DNA of 39,744 nucleotides from Lachnospiraceae bacterium. Its GTDB lineage: Bacteria; Bacillota; Clostridia; Lachnospirales; Lachnospiraceae. The stretch spans positions 181,790-221,533 of the forward strand of contig JAMPFQ010000004.1 of assembly GCA_023664345.1 (NCBI GenBank). Direction: 5' to 3'. Below are positions 15,913 through 23,850 of this stretch, piece by piece (position 1 is the first letter of the stretch; the number at the start of each line of letters is the position of its first letter). The position numbers were made by a program, and so were the translations under genes. Below the pieces are notes generated by a model. The model made no database searches and had not been told where the DNA came from. It saw nothing but the letters and a program-made list of their open reading frames with translations.

Positions 15913-16155
15913 TCAACTGTTACTTTGCTTTGACATCTGCGCTCCCGGTTGCTGATCTGGCAATATCTCCATGATGTCCTCTATACGGCAATCCATTTTC
16001 AGGCATATCCGCTCCAGCACATCCACATTTGTGTTCTCGCCTTTCTCTAATTTACTCAAGGTCGAATAGCTGATACCAACATATTCCCGAAAATCTTTCT
16101 TCTTCATATCTCTGTCGATAAGAATCTTGAACAGTTTTTTGTAAGATACCGCCAT
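15913..16155 (-). CDS. XRE/Cro-type transcriptional regulator
   Basis: An 80-residue helix-turn-helix protein. The HTH covers about 8-62: KKLFKILIDRDMKKKDFREY, then GISYSTLSKLEKGENTNVDV and ERICLKMDCRIEDIMEI, the small Cro/C1 type with little beyond the DNA-binding domain. Start ATG 16155 with GAGGAG nine bases upstream. It precedes the brxA remnant by 15 bases on the same strand and is probably the operon's own repressor. Several defence operons begin with such a regulator; its operator may lie next to the extended -10 at 16208-16216. Frame intact. Confidence 0.88.
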   Translation of the reverse strand: MAVSYKKLFKILIDRDMKKKDFREYVGISYSTLSKLEKGENTNVDVLERICLKMDCRIEDIMEILPDQQPGAQMSKQSNS

Positions 16156-16207
16156 TGCATTTGCTCCTCTCTGGCTGCAGGTCTACAAGCCAAACTAACC
16201 AGAATAC

Positions 16208-16216
16208 AGTATAGCA
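16208..16216 (-). promoter_or_regulatory. Extended -10 promoter for the XRE/brxA/AlbA_2 operon
   Basis: On the minus strand TGCTATACT (extended -10) lies about 50 bases before the XRE start. No good -35 is present, which an extended -10 can tolerate. Confidence 0.5.
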
Positions 16217-16312
16217 CACCAAAACGAGCAAAGCGAGAAAAATTTTGTGAACACATCAATAACTTTGCCGAGGTCACTAAATCAACGGTTTAAGCGGAGC
16301 CACCTGTATCCC

Positions 16313-16608
16313 CAGATTGGCCAGACCTGTAAAGAATCAGAGGTCATCGTGCTCACCGAACAGATCACGGATGAGATCAACACTTTAGTCGCCAGGCTGT
16401 CCGCATTTCCAACTCTGAGATCATCAACCTGAAAAAAGTGAAAAACTTTGACCTGAGTTTCACAGGTATGATCTGCGTCTCCATGTCAGACGGAACCGTT
16501 ACCTATGTGTCAAGAAGATATGCCAACAAGATCAAACAAATATTGGGAATGCCCCTCGGCGTAGCAGTCAGCTATCTGATCACTGTCCTGATCTCCCTGA
16601 CGGTGTAT
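16313..16608 (+). pseudogene. Fused remnants of LytTR regulator and DUF3021 membrane protein
   Basis: The first frame gives ESEVIVLTEQITDEINTLVA, the N-terminus of a small LytTR regulator. After a shift near 16410, another frame gives EIINLKKVKNFDLSFTGM, CVSMSDGTVTYVSRRYANKI and KQILGM, the LytTR DNA-binding domain. This runs without a stop into PLGVAVSYLITVLISLTV, the first membrane helix of DUF3021, normally the next gene in LytTR-DUF3021 pairs. A deletion thus fused the two genes, and the DUF3021 part ends after a few residues in antisense HMA sequence. There is no intact regulator here. Confidence 0.65.
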
Positions 16609-16969
16609 GATCGGAAACACTTTTCACGCTGTATCCGCATTTCGCAACGATCCTCCGAAGTTCCGTTTCCGGCGTCTCCTCTTTCGCGTGGATCGTGCCA
16701 ATGCGCTTCCCAAGATTTATCGACGCGTAATAGTCCCCCGTACCGTTAAAGGCGTTCTCTATCCTTGCGGCGCAGTTCTTACAGGTCATGCCGTCGATCT
16801 CCAGTTCATAGCAGAACGGATAATGGGAAATATCCGCATCCTCCGGCTTCTGCCGCTTCACCGTGTCCGAACTGCCCCCGCAGCATCCGTGGGACAGCTT
16901 TTTCACATAACTTCTGATGCCCATGATACAGATCAGGCCGATGATGATACAAATAACTGCTGTTGCCAT
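16580..16969 (-). CDS. Membrane-anchored heavy-metal-associated (HMA) domain protein
   Basis: A 129-residue protein with an N-terminal membrane helix (ATAVICIIIGLICIMGI, about 2-18), a Cys-rich linker (HGCCGGSS, as in FeoB-associated proteins) and an HMA domain with IDGMTCKNCAARIENAF (metal-binding Cys63 and Cys66). HMA domains carry Cu(I) or similar ions. The start has GGAGGGG just upstream. The last dozen residues (after KSVS) are encoded by the antisense of the DUF3021 remnant, so the original C-terminus was probably replaced at the deletion junction; the HMA fold itself should be nearly complete. A strong promoter and a DtxR-like dyad lie upstream, implying metal control. Confidence 0.82.
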   Translation of the reverse strand: MATAVICIIIGLICIMGIRSYVKKLSHGCCGGSSDTVKRQKPEDADISHYPFCYELEIDGMTCKNCAARIENAFNGTGDYYASINLGKRIGTIHAKEETPETELRRIVAKCGYSVKSVSDHTPSGRSGQ

Positions 16970-17014
16970 CCTTACCCCTCCAAATGATCTTTCATAACCA
17001 CGCTATATTGCTCG

Positions 17015-17034
17015 GTTAGTTGTTGCTAACTAAC
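17015..17034 (-). promoter_or_regulatory. DtxR/IdeR-like operator dyad before the HMA gene
   Basis: GTTAGTT and AACTAAC form a perfect 7-bp dyad around AGCAAC. It begins directly after the -10 hexamer. The form TTAGTTAGCAACAACTAA resembles the iron-box consensus of DtxR/IdeR-type repressors; assignment is by similarity only. Confidence 0.55.
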
Positions 17035-17063
17035 AGTATAGTAATTTACCGCGCTGTTGTCAA
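17035..17063 (-). promoter_or_regulatory. Strong promoter of the HMA gene
   Basis: On the minus strand TTGACA (17063-17058), a 17-base spacer and TATACT (17040-17035). The operator dyad overlaps the start-site region. Confidence 0.85.
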
Positions 17064-17092
17064 GTCATTTTAATTTTAGCCATTTCCAAACC

Positions 17093-17121
17093 TTGACAAT
17101 CTTACCTTAAAAAAATACAAT
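17093..17121 (+). promoter_or_regulatory. Promoter of the PocR-kinase/GGDEF-EAL genes
   Basis: TTGACA (17093-17098), a 17-base spacer and TACAAT (17116-17121), 35 bases before the ATG at 17156. It may also serve luxS and mtnN by read-through. Confidence 0.85.
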
Positions 17122-17155
17122 ATAAATATATCAATGCTATGGAGAGGTATGCATC

Positions 17156-18415
17156 ATGCAAAATGTAAAATTAACAGACCTGATCGATCCTGAGATCCTG
17201 CAGCAGATGCAGGACAGCCTCTCCAACTATATCGGGATGGCCGGTCTGATCGCGGATGAGAACGGCACTCCCGTGACCACAGGCAGCCGCTTTACCGAAT
17301 TTTGCCATGATCTTACCAGGCAATCGGCTTTAGGCTGCTCCCGCTGCGAGGAGTGTGACAAGCAGGGCGCCCTGCAGACCCTCAAGAACGGCAGGCCCAC
17401 GGTATATCACTGCCACGCCGGGCTGGTGGATTATGCCGCCCCCATCATGCTGGAAGACACTTTTATCGGTAGCATCATCGGTGGACAAGTCCTGACGGAT
17501 CCCCTCGAAGAGGACAGCTTCCGGCAGACTGCAAGGGAATTGTCCATAGATGAGGACACTTACGTGGCAGCCGCCAAAAAGATCCCTTACCGGGAACTCG
17601 GGGAGGTAGAGCGGGCGGCCAGCTTTTTATCCGAGATTGCTTCCGCCCTGTCTTCCATGGCGTATAAAAACTATCTCGCCCTCCAGCACAGCAGGAAGCT
17701 GGAGCGGGCAGCCCATTCCCAGACCGCGTTCATCATTGATATGAATGCCAATATCCAGCGGGACATGACGCATTGGATCGAGTCAGCAAAGTATGCCGTA
17801 TGCAATCAGGATTACTCTTCCATGTCCAATACCCTGGATGATATCACCCTCAGAGGGACGGAACTTCTTTCCACCTTAAAAGACACGATGGAATACGCCA
17901 AAATGAATGACGGCGAGATTGAACTGAATGAAACGGAATATGATCTTCGGGCTTTGCTGAACAATATCTGTGCGAGGACACAGAAATATCTTCAGGCAGA
18001 AGACATCCCGATCCGGATACATGTGGATGATTCCGTCCCCATGTATCTTCTTGGCGATGAGGGGCGTATCAGCCAGGCTCTTGCCAAAGCGCTGAACAAT
18101 GCCATCCATTATCCGGGCACTACTGAGATCACTGTCACCGCCTGCTGCAGAACGGTTTCCTATGCAAGGCTGCTGACCATTGAGATACGCGACAACAGCG
18201 GCGGCATGACACAGGAAGAATTGACCAATGCAAATTATTATCTGATAAACAATGATTTTCAATTGATAGAAAATATGGAGGCATGCGGGATCGGACTTTC
18301 CATCATCGGGCTTTTGATCAGGCAGATGTCCGGCACCGTGAAAATTTCCTGTATGGAGAACGCGGGAACCGTCTACACTATACAGATTCCGCAGTTACCC
18401 GCGGGACAGGCCTGA
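17156..18415 (+). CDS. PocR-domain histidine-kinase-like protein lacking the phospho-acceptor His
   Basis: A 419-residue soluble protein. A PocR ligand-binding domain spans about 5-170, with Cys50, Cys61, Cys64, Cys67 and Cys86 (CSRCEECDKQ) and FIGSIIGGQV. A linker helix pair lies near 175-250, then a GHKL ATPase domain (265-415) with N-box KALNNAIHYP, G1 DNSGG (346-350) and G2 GIGLSI (378-383). Where a kinase has the H-box SHEIRTPL, this protein reads NANIQRDM: the phospho-acceptor His is Ala198. It therefore probably cannot autophosphorylate in the usual way and may signal by binding a partner, such as the GGDEF-EAL protein 40 bases downstream (inference). The PocR ligand (small organics or hydrocarbons in known cases) is unknown here. 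Confidence 0.85.
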   Translation: MQNVKLTDLIDPEILQQMQDSLSNYIGMAGLIADENGTPVTTGSRFTEFCHDLTRQSALGCSRCEECDKQGALQTLKNGRPTVYHCHAGLVDYAAPIMLEDTFIGSIIGGQVLTDPLEEDSFRQTARELSIDEDTYVAAAKKIPYRELGEVERAASFLSEIASALSSMAYKNYLALQHSRKLERAAHSQTAFIIDMNANIQRDMTHWIESAKYAVCNQDYSSMSNTLDDITLRGTELLSTLKDTMEYAKMNDGEIELNETEYDLRALLNNICARTQKYLQAEDIPIRIHVDDSVPMYLLGDEGRISQALAKALNNAIHYPGTTEITVTACCRTVSYARLLTIEIRDNSGGMTQEELTNANYYLINNDFQLIENMEACGIGLSIIGLLIRQMSGTVKISCMENAGTVYTIQIPQLPAGQA

Positions 18416-18455
18416 AAAGCGCATTACAACTTTTGTGGCGGAAAGGATATGTCAC

Positions 18456-20135
18456 ATGGAACTTAACATGGCACAGTATTCGGAAGCGATAGATGACTTC
18501 CTGTTAAAAATGGAGAAGCTTTCCGGAGATGACGATTTCCATTGCCAGACGGCAATCGGCAAGATCGGCTCGCTGCTCCGTATCGCTCTGATCAAAGTGA
18601 ACTTTTACATGACCCTGGAAAACGAACGACAGAACACAGGGGATGAGCGCTGCCTCTATCAGGATGGCATTGCGGATCTGCAGCGCAGTTATACGCAGCG
18701 GGAAACCACCGACAGCAGGAACGTGGTGGTCTACCATATCTACCAGAAAGCGGATGAGCCTGACTGGTCATCACAGGAAAGGGAAAAACTCCAGGTCGTC
18801 GCCAAGATGCTCTATGTGTACAACGGTCGCGCCCGCATCATGAAGATGGCAGAATATCTGCTCTTTTATGACCGTGACCTGAAGATTCATAATCTGACCT
18901 ATTTTAAAAAGCGTGCCGATGAGATGATCGCGCAAAAACGCATCGGCGGGTTCACCGCGTGTTATTTCGATCTGAACCATTTTTCCAATGTCAACCAACA
19001 GGTGGGCAAAGAACGCGGCAACCAAATCATGTTTTCCTTTGTCCGTCAGCTGTATGGACTTTTTTCCAACACAGAAGACGAGATGGTCTGCCGGGTGGGC
19101 GGGGACAATTTCATTGCCCTGTTTTATAACGAGCATACTGACGCTGTAAAAAAGTTTCTGTATGGAACGGAAATATCCCTTGACGATTCTCTCCGAACCA
19201 CAATGCTGATCACTGCCTCCGCCGGCTTTTACGCGATCCCCGACACCTGCCATACTTCCTCGGATATCGTGGATCGAGTCAGCATGGCAAACAATGTAGC
19301 GAAAAATCTGGTGACGGAATCTGCCGTCTTCTATAACGAGGAGATGCTGCAGCGTATCAATGATATGACGGCGATACAGAATCTCTTCCCGGAAGCGCTC
19401 AAGAAAGAAGAATTTCTGGTTTATTATCAGCCCAAGGTTTATCTGAAGAATTATGAGCTGATCGGCGCGGAAGCGCTGTGCCGCTGGCAGCATAACGGCG
19501 AGATCATCCCGCCCGGAAGATTTATCCCCGTACTGGAACAGAGCAAGGCTATCTGTGCTCTGGACTTTTACATGCTGGATCATGTCTGCCGGGATATCCG
19601 CAAGTGGCTGGACGAGGGACGCAGGGTGGTGAAAGTATCCGTGAACCTGTCCCGCTGCCACTTTGGCAATGTCAATCTGCTGAACGACATCTTGAACATC
19701 ATCGACAGGCATGATGTGCCCCACCAGTATATCGAAATCGAACTGACCGAGACCACCACGGACGTCAGCTTCAAAGACCTGAAAGATATCGTTTTCGGGC
19801 TGCAGGCTCATGGCATCAGCACCGCTGTGGACGATTTCGGGACGGGTTACTCCTCCCTAAACCTGGTAAGGGAACTTCCCTGGAATATGATCAAGATCGA
19901 CAAAAGTTTTCTGGAGGTCAATGAAAACGCTCCCGAACAGAACCGCGTCATGCTGAAGCACATCATCGCCATGTCACAGGAAATGGGCATCACCTCTATC
20001 GTGGAGGGCGTGGAGACCATCGAGCATGTAAAAATGTTAAAGGAAAACAACTGTTTCCTGGCGCAGGGCTTCTGTTTCGACAAGCCCCTTCCCAAGAATG
20101 TCTTTGAGAAACGCCTGGAACAGCTGATGGCATAA
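18456..20135 (+). CDS. GGDEF-EAL protein with degenerate GGDEF (c-di-GMP phosphodiesterase)
   Basis: About 559 residues: an N-terminal region (1-130, no recognised domain), a GGDEF domain (about 145-300) and an EAL domain (about 315-555). The cyclase signature reads GGDNF (215-219), so the Glu is replaced, making diguanylate synthesis unlikely although the metal Asp in YFDLNHF remains. The EAL domain looks active: EAL at 339-341, VNLSRCHF, ELTETT, DDFGTGYSSL, KIDKSFL and EGVET carry the metal ligands and catalytic residues. It should hydrolyse c-di-GMP, perhaps with the GGDEF part as a GTP sensor. Start ATG 18456 after GGAAAGG; the upstream ATG at 18435 has no site. It lies behind the PocR kinase-like gene and 26 bases before luxS. 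Confidence 0.9.
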   Translation: MELNMAQYSEAIDDFLLKMEKLSGDDDFHCQTAIGKIGSLLRIALIKVNFYMTLENERQNTGDERCLYQDGIADLQRSYTQRETTDSRNVVVYHIYQKADEPDWSSQEREKLQVVAKMLYVYNGRARIMKMAEYLLFYDRDLKIHNLTYFKKRADEMIAQKRIGGFTACYFDLNHFSNVNQQVGKERGNQIMFSFVRQLYGLFSNTEDEMVCRVGGDNFIALFYNEHTDAVKKFLYGTEISLDDSLRTTMLITASAGFYAIPDTCHTSSDIVDRVSMANNVAKNLVTESAVFYNEEMLQRINDMTAIQNLFPEALKKEEFLVYYQPKVYLKNYELIGAEALCRWQHNGEIIPPGRFIPVLEQSKAICALDFYMLDHVCRDIRKWLDEGRRVVKVSVNLSRCHFGNVNLLNDILNIIDRHDVPHQYIEIELTETTTDVSFKDLKDIVFGLQAHGISTAVDDFGTGYSSLNLVRELPWNMIKIDKSFLEVNENAPEQNRVMLKHIIAMSQEMGITSIVEGVETIEHVKMLKENNCFLAQGFCFDKPLPKNVFEKRLEQLMA

Positions 20136-20161
20136 AATACATTATAACGAGGAGAACTGAT

Positions 20162-20641
20162 ATGGAAAAAATCGCAAGCTTTACCATCGATCACATCAAA
20201 CTGCAGCCCGGCATCTATGTATCGCGCAAGGATACCATAGGCGCGGAGATCATAACCACTTTTGACCTGCGCATGACCAGCCCCAATGAAGAGCCTGTCA
20301 TGAACACCGCGGAAGTACACACTATCGAACACCTGGGCGCTACTTTCCTGCGGAACCACCCTGTTTATAAGGATAAGACGATCTATTTCGGCCCTATGGG
20401 CTGCCGCACCGGATTCTATCTCCTGCTGGCGGGGGATCTGTCCTCCAGGGATATCGTTCCCCTTATGGTGGAAATGTTTGAATTTATCAAAGACTTCCAT
20501 GATGAGATCCCCGGCGCTTCCCCCATGGACTGCGGCAATTATCTGGATATGAACCTGCCCATGGCGAACTGGCTGGCGAAAAGATATCTGGACAATGTGC
20601 TGTATCACATCGACGACAGCAGGCTGGTATATCCGGTCTGA
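20162..20641 (+). CDS. luxS: S-ribosylhomocysteine lyase LuxS (AI-2 synthesis)
   Basis: A 159-residue enzyme of normal length. Metal ligands are His53 and His57 in HTIEHLGAT plus Cys124 in PMDCGNYLDMNL; the catalytic Cys81 is in GPMGCRTGFY and Glu56 is the base. It cleaves S-ribosylhomocysteine to homocysteine and DPD, the precursor of autoinducer-2. GAGGAG precedes ATG 20162. It is followed 39 bases later by mtnN, which makes its substrate, so the two form a methyl-cycle unit. The close spacing behind the GGDEF-EAL gene suggests co-transcription with c-di-GMP signalling genes. Confidence 0.97.
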   Translation: MEKIASFTIDHIKLQPGIYVSRKDTIGAEIITTFDLRMTSPNEEPVMNTAEVHTIEHLGATFLRNHPVYKDKTIYFGPMGCRTGFYLLLAGDLSSRDIVPLMVEMFEFIKDFHDEIPGASPMDCGNYLDMNLPMANWLAKRYLDNVLYHIDDSRLVYPV

Positions 20642-20680
20642 AGCGTATCATGAAAATACATAGTAAGGGGAAAAACTATT

Positions 20681-21379
20681 ATGAATAAAACAGGCATTAT
20701 CGGCGCTATGGAACTGGAAGTGGAGACTCTGAAAGCTAAAATGACGGTCTTCCGAGTCGTAAAAAAAGCGGGAATGGAATTTTATGAGGGCAGCTTAAGC
20801 GGCGCCCAGGTTGTGATCGTCCGCAGCGGCGTGGGCAAGGTAAACGCCGCGCTCTGCGTACAGATCCTGGCGGACGTTTTTCAGGTAACACACATCATCA
20901 ATACAGGTGTGGCGGGCTCCCTGAACGCGAAGCTTGATATCGGGGATATCCTGATCTCCAGGGATGCCATCCATCATGACGTGGACGCTACTATCTTCGG
21001 CTATAAGCTGGGCGAGGTTCCTCAGCTGGGCGTCCGGGAATTTCCCGCGGATGAACGCCTGGCACAGCTGGCAAAGGCTTCCTGCGAAAAGGTGAACGCG
21101 GACTGTCACGCCGTGATCGGACGCGTGGTCAGCGGCGACCAGTTCATCTCCAGCAAAGAAGTGAAAACAAGGCTGATCGCGGATTTCCAGGGGGACTGCG
21201 CGGAGATGGAGGGCGCTTCCATTGCCCACGGCGCTTATCTGAACCGAATCCCTTTTGTTATCATCCGCGCCATCTCCGACAAGGCTGACGACAGCGCAGA
21301 GATGGATTACCCCACCTTTGAGAAAGCCGCCGCGCTTCACTCTGCGGCACTGGTGGAGGATATGGTATCGTCTATCTAA
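20681..21379 (+). CDS. mtnN: 5'-methylthioadenosine/S-adenosylhomocysteine nucleosidase
   Basis: A 232-residue Pfs-type enzyme of normal length, with Glu12 (AMELEVE), Glu177 in AEMEGAS and catalytic Asp200 in RAISDKADD. It splits S-adenosylhomocysteine to adenine and S-ribosylhomocysteine, and methylthioadenosine to adenine and methylthioribose, and so feeds LuxS. The ribosome site AAGGGG lies before ATG 20681. It is the last gene of the rightward unit; a terminator follows 14 bases after the stop. Confidence 0.96.
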   Translation: MNKTGIIGAMELEVETLKAKMTVFRVVKKAGMEFYEGSLSGAQVVIVRSGVGKVNAALCVQILADVFQVTHIINTGVAGSLNAKLDIGDILISRDAIHHDVDATIFGYKLGEVPQLGVREFPADERLAQLAKASCEKVNADCHAVIGRVVSGDQFISSKEVKTRLIADFQGDCAEMEGASIAHGAYLNRIPFVIIRAISDKADDSAEMDYPTFEKAAALHSAALVEDMVSSI

Positions 21380-21393
21380 GGATGCAAAATGCA

Positions 21394-21416
21394 GAACGGC
21401 TCTAAACGAGCCGTTC
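21394..21416. terminator. Bidirectional terminator overlapping a coding end
   Basis: GAACGGCTC (21394-21402) pairs perfectly with GAGCCGTTC (21408-21416) around TAAAC; TTTC follows on the plus side. It sits between the convergent mtnN and minus-strand GGDEF-EAL genes, and the right arm codes for the last residues (KERLV) of the latter. Confidence 0.75.
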
Positions 21417-23042
21417 TTTCATGACCATCCGTTCAAATTCGTCAGCAGGCACAGGCCTGGAATATAAATAGCCCTGAAGGTATGAGACCCCGATCCTGCG
21501 GATGATATCCTGGATCTCTTCGGTTTCTATCCCTTCGGCTATGGTCTGTATGGAAAGCCGTTTGCACATATCCACAACGCTCTCGATAATGGCCATATCC
21601 GTCATATTTCCCTCCCGGATCAGGCCGCGTACAAATTTCTGGTCTATCTTCAGGACATCCATGCTGACGTCATGCAATAATCCGAACGACGCGTACTCCG
21701 TCCCGAAATCATCCATCGCGATCTTAAAACCCAGTTTCCGAAGCTTGCCGAACTGGCGGGAAAGCATTTCCGTGTCCTCGGCGTTGCAGCTTTCCGTAAG
21801 TTCGACCATGACAAAATGCGGGTTCACCTCTAATTCCCGGGCTTTCTCGATCAGCCGATTGATAAATTCCCCATCCATCAGCTGGATATAGGATACATTG
21901 AAGCTCACGCCTATGTTCGTGTATTTTTTCTGCCACATGGCGGCATGGCGCAGAGCCTCTTCCATGACCCAGAAGCCGACTTCCCTGATCTCCCCGCTGT
22001 CTTCCAGAAGCTTGATGAACTCATAGGGCGTCGCGTCCTGTATTTCCGGCGTTTTCCAGCGCAGTAAGGATTCACATTCGATGATCCTCCCGGTCTTTGC
22101 GTCGAGTATGGGCTGGAAGTATAACTCAAATCCTTCAAAATCATTATGTATGCTCTTAGTCAGCGCTTCATGAAGCTGCCTTGCGCGATAATGGCGCTGG
22201 GAGATCTTCTCTGAAAATTCCGCGATCCATCCCTGCTTCAGTTCCTTGGCATATTCCAGTGAATGTTCCATATTGCTCATCAGCGTGTTGAAATCCGTTC
22301 CGTCTTCCGGATAAGATACCAGGCCTGCGGAGACGGAAAAGCTTTTAAGGCCTCTGATACTGGCACAGCGCTCATTCACCTTTTCAAAAAGTTCTGATAA
22401 TCCTTCCTTGGAACCGTTCGGCGATAAAACGATAAACTCATCTCCCTGAAAACGGTAAACCCTGTCATCTTTGCCCACAAGCTTTTCAAGACATTCGGAT
22501 AATGCCACCAGCACCTTATTGCCGTACAGGAAGCCGCTCGTGTTGTTGATCGCCCTGAACGCATTGATCCCTAACAGGAGGATTGCGCCGCTCCCTTTGG
22601 AAAAGTCGTATTTCTGCATTTCATATCCCGTCAGCAAGTGGGTAAGGGGATCATACTTATTCTGGTTATCCAGCCGCGTCATGATGCCCGCAAAAACAGC
22701 GGGAAGTCCGTCCTCCCCGGTGATAACGCTGCCCTTGCATTCCAGCCACACATAGTCATTGTATTTGTTTTTGGCACGATACTGGCAGCTGTGGCGGTTA
22801 GACGCTCCGGAAAATACGGCTTCAATATCCTTAAGATACAGCGCACGGTCGTCTGGATGTATATGCTCCATCCATTTGGCGCCTGCGCCCTCCATATATT
22901 CGCCTTCCAGGTCAAAATAATCCACACTGTTTTTAGACCACCTGGACAGATCCGTTTTCATATCGCATACATAAATGTAAATATTATCAGAGGCGTTTGC
23001 AAAGGATTCAAACAATTCATTCTTCAAAATATCATGCGCCAT
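21402..23042 (-). CDS. PAS-GGDEF-EAL protein with degenerate cyclase site
   Basis: A 546-residue cytoplasmic protein: PAS domain (about 15-125, HIHPDDR and RAKNKYNDYVWLECKG), GGDEF domain (130-285) and EAL domain (288-540). The cyclase signature is QGDEF (199-203), and the first metal Asp is Gly in LLGINAFRAINN, so cyclase activity is unlikely. In the EAL part the signature is ESL (324-326) and the loop-6 motif is DDFGTEYAS instead of DDFGTGYSS, but both Asp, the FNVSYIQ Asn, VELTES Glu, KIDQKF Lys and AEGIET Glu remain, so phosphodiesterase activity is possible. Start ATG 23042 with AAAGGGG nine bases upstream. It converges with mtnN at a shared terminator. Confidence 0.88.
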   Translation of the reverse strand: MAHDILKNELFESFANASDNIYIYVCDMKTDLSRWSKNSVDYFDLEGEYMEGAGAKWMEHIHPDDRALYLKDIEAVFSGASNRHSCQYRAKNKYNDYVWLECKGSVITGEDGLPAVFAGIMTRLDNQNKYDPLTHLLTGYEMQKYDFSKGSGAILLLGINAFRAINNTSGFLYGNKVLVALSECLEKLVGKDDRVYRFQGDEFIVLSPNGSKEGLSELFEKVNERCASIRGLKSFSVSAGLVSYPEDGTDFNTLMSNMEHSLEYAKELKQGWIAEFSEKISQRHYRARQLHEALTKSIHNDFEGFELYFQPILDAKTGRIIECESLLRWKTPEIQDATPYEFIKLLEDSGEIREVGFWVMEEALRHAAMWQKKYTNIGVSFNVSYIQLMDGEFINRLIEKARELEVNPHFVMVELTESCNAEDTEMLSRQFGKLRKLGFKIAMDDFGTEYASFGLLHDVSMDVLKIDQKFVRGLIREGNMTDMAIIESVVDMCKRLSIQTIAEGIETEEIQDIIRRIGVSYLQGYLYSRPVPADEFERMVMKERLV

Positions 23043-23168
23043 ATATGATTACCCCTTTCAATGAGAAGAGTTTACAATTTTAATATTACCATTTTACCAT
23101 GCTTTCGATAAAATGGAAATGTAAACCTTTCAGGAATGATCGAATATTTTTTTAATCAGAACAAACTT

Positions 23169-23197
23169 TTTAACAATGGGGGACGTTTACTTTATAT
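23169..23197 (+). promoter_or_regulatory. Possible promoter of the second ECF sigma operon
   Basis: TTTAAC (23169-23174), a 17-base spacer and TTATAT (23192-23197) in an AT-rich 211-base gap between divergent genes. The match is moderate; an ECF-type promoter could not be told apart. Confidence 0.4.
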
Positions 23198-23253
23198 AAA
23201 CCAAATGTTCAGATTTCTTTTGGGAAGAAGTCCCATCCGGGAAAGGAGAAGCT

Positions 23254-23817
23254 TTGCAGGACTACGAACTGATAAAGCGCATCCGTCAGGGTGAAAAGCA
23301 GTTGTTCGGGCAGCTGGTGGAAAAATACTACGATGATGTTTTCCGCTACTGCTATTATCAGACCGGGAGCGAGCATACCGCCTATGACTGCACGCAGGAG
23401 ACATTTTACCACCTGATGCGCTTCCTCGACAATTACAGAGAGCGGAACCACTTTAAAGCCTACCTGATCCGGATCGCGTCAAATGTGTGCAGGGACTATT
23501 TCCGCAAGAGCAGCCGCCGCACTGTCAGGGAAGTTTCTTACAGTCAGTGGGAGAATCCCGCCGAACCACCGCAAAAACCTGCGGAAGCTCCCCCGCATAC
23601 GCCCGGAGCGGAACAGGAAGCCCTGCTCCGGCTGTCCGTCAGGGAGGGCCTGATGCGTCTGCCGGAATCCCAGCGGGAAGTCATCGTGCTCTATTACTAC
23701 CAGGGATATAAGCTGCGGGAGATCGCCAGTCTCACCGGCGTCCCGCTGTCAACCGTAAAGACACGGCTCTATGCGGGAACAGAGAAACTGAAAGAATATT
23801 TAAAAGAAGAAATTTAG
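23254..23817 (+). CDS. ECF-type RNA polymerase sigma factor
   Basis: A 187-residue ECF sigma factor. Region 2 covers about 10-80 (LFGQLVEKYYDDVFRYCYYQ, the TAYDCTQETFYHLMRFL helix and AYLIRIASNVCRDYFRK). A Pro-rich linker (about 105-122) follows, then region 4 (128-185) with PESQREVIVLYYYQGYKLRE and the helix-turn-helix LTGVPLSTVKTRLYAG. The TTG start at 23254 sits 5-6 bases after GGAAAGGAG; no ATG is available. It heads an operon with a membrane protein and an ABC transporter; the membrane protein may hold the sigma factor inactive, since no classical anti-sigma gene is seen (inference). Confidence 0.93.
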   Translation: MQDYELIKRIRQGEKQLFGQLVEKYYDDVFRYCYYQTGSEHTAYDCTQETFYHLMRFLDNYRERNHFKAYLIRIASNVCRDYFRKSSRRTVREVSYSQWENPAEPPQKPAEAPPHTPGAEQEALLRLSVREGLMRLPESQREVIVLYYYQGYKLREIASLTGVPLSTVKTRLYAGTEKLKEYLKEEI

Positions 23818-23850
23818 GAGAGACGGAACTGGATACAGTCTCGGATTGGA

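Noticed and set aside
13927..16155. A functional BREX system
   Set aside because: brxA is frameshifted and brxC, pglX, pglZ and brxL are not in the window.
18771..19811. Minus-strand frame of 346 codons
   Set aside because: It is antisense to the GGDEF-EAL gene, whose motifs are unmistakable.
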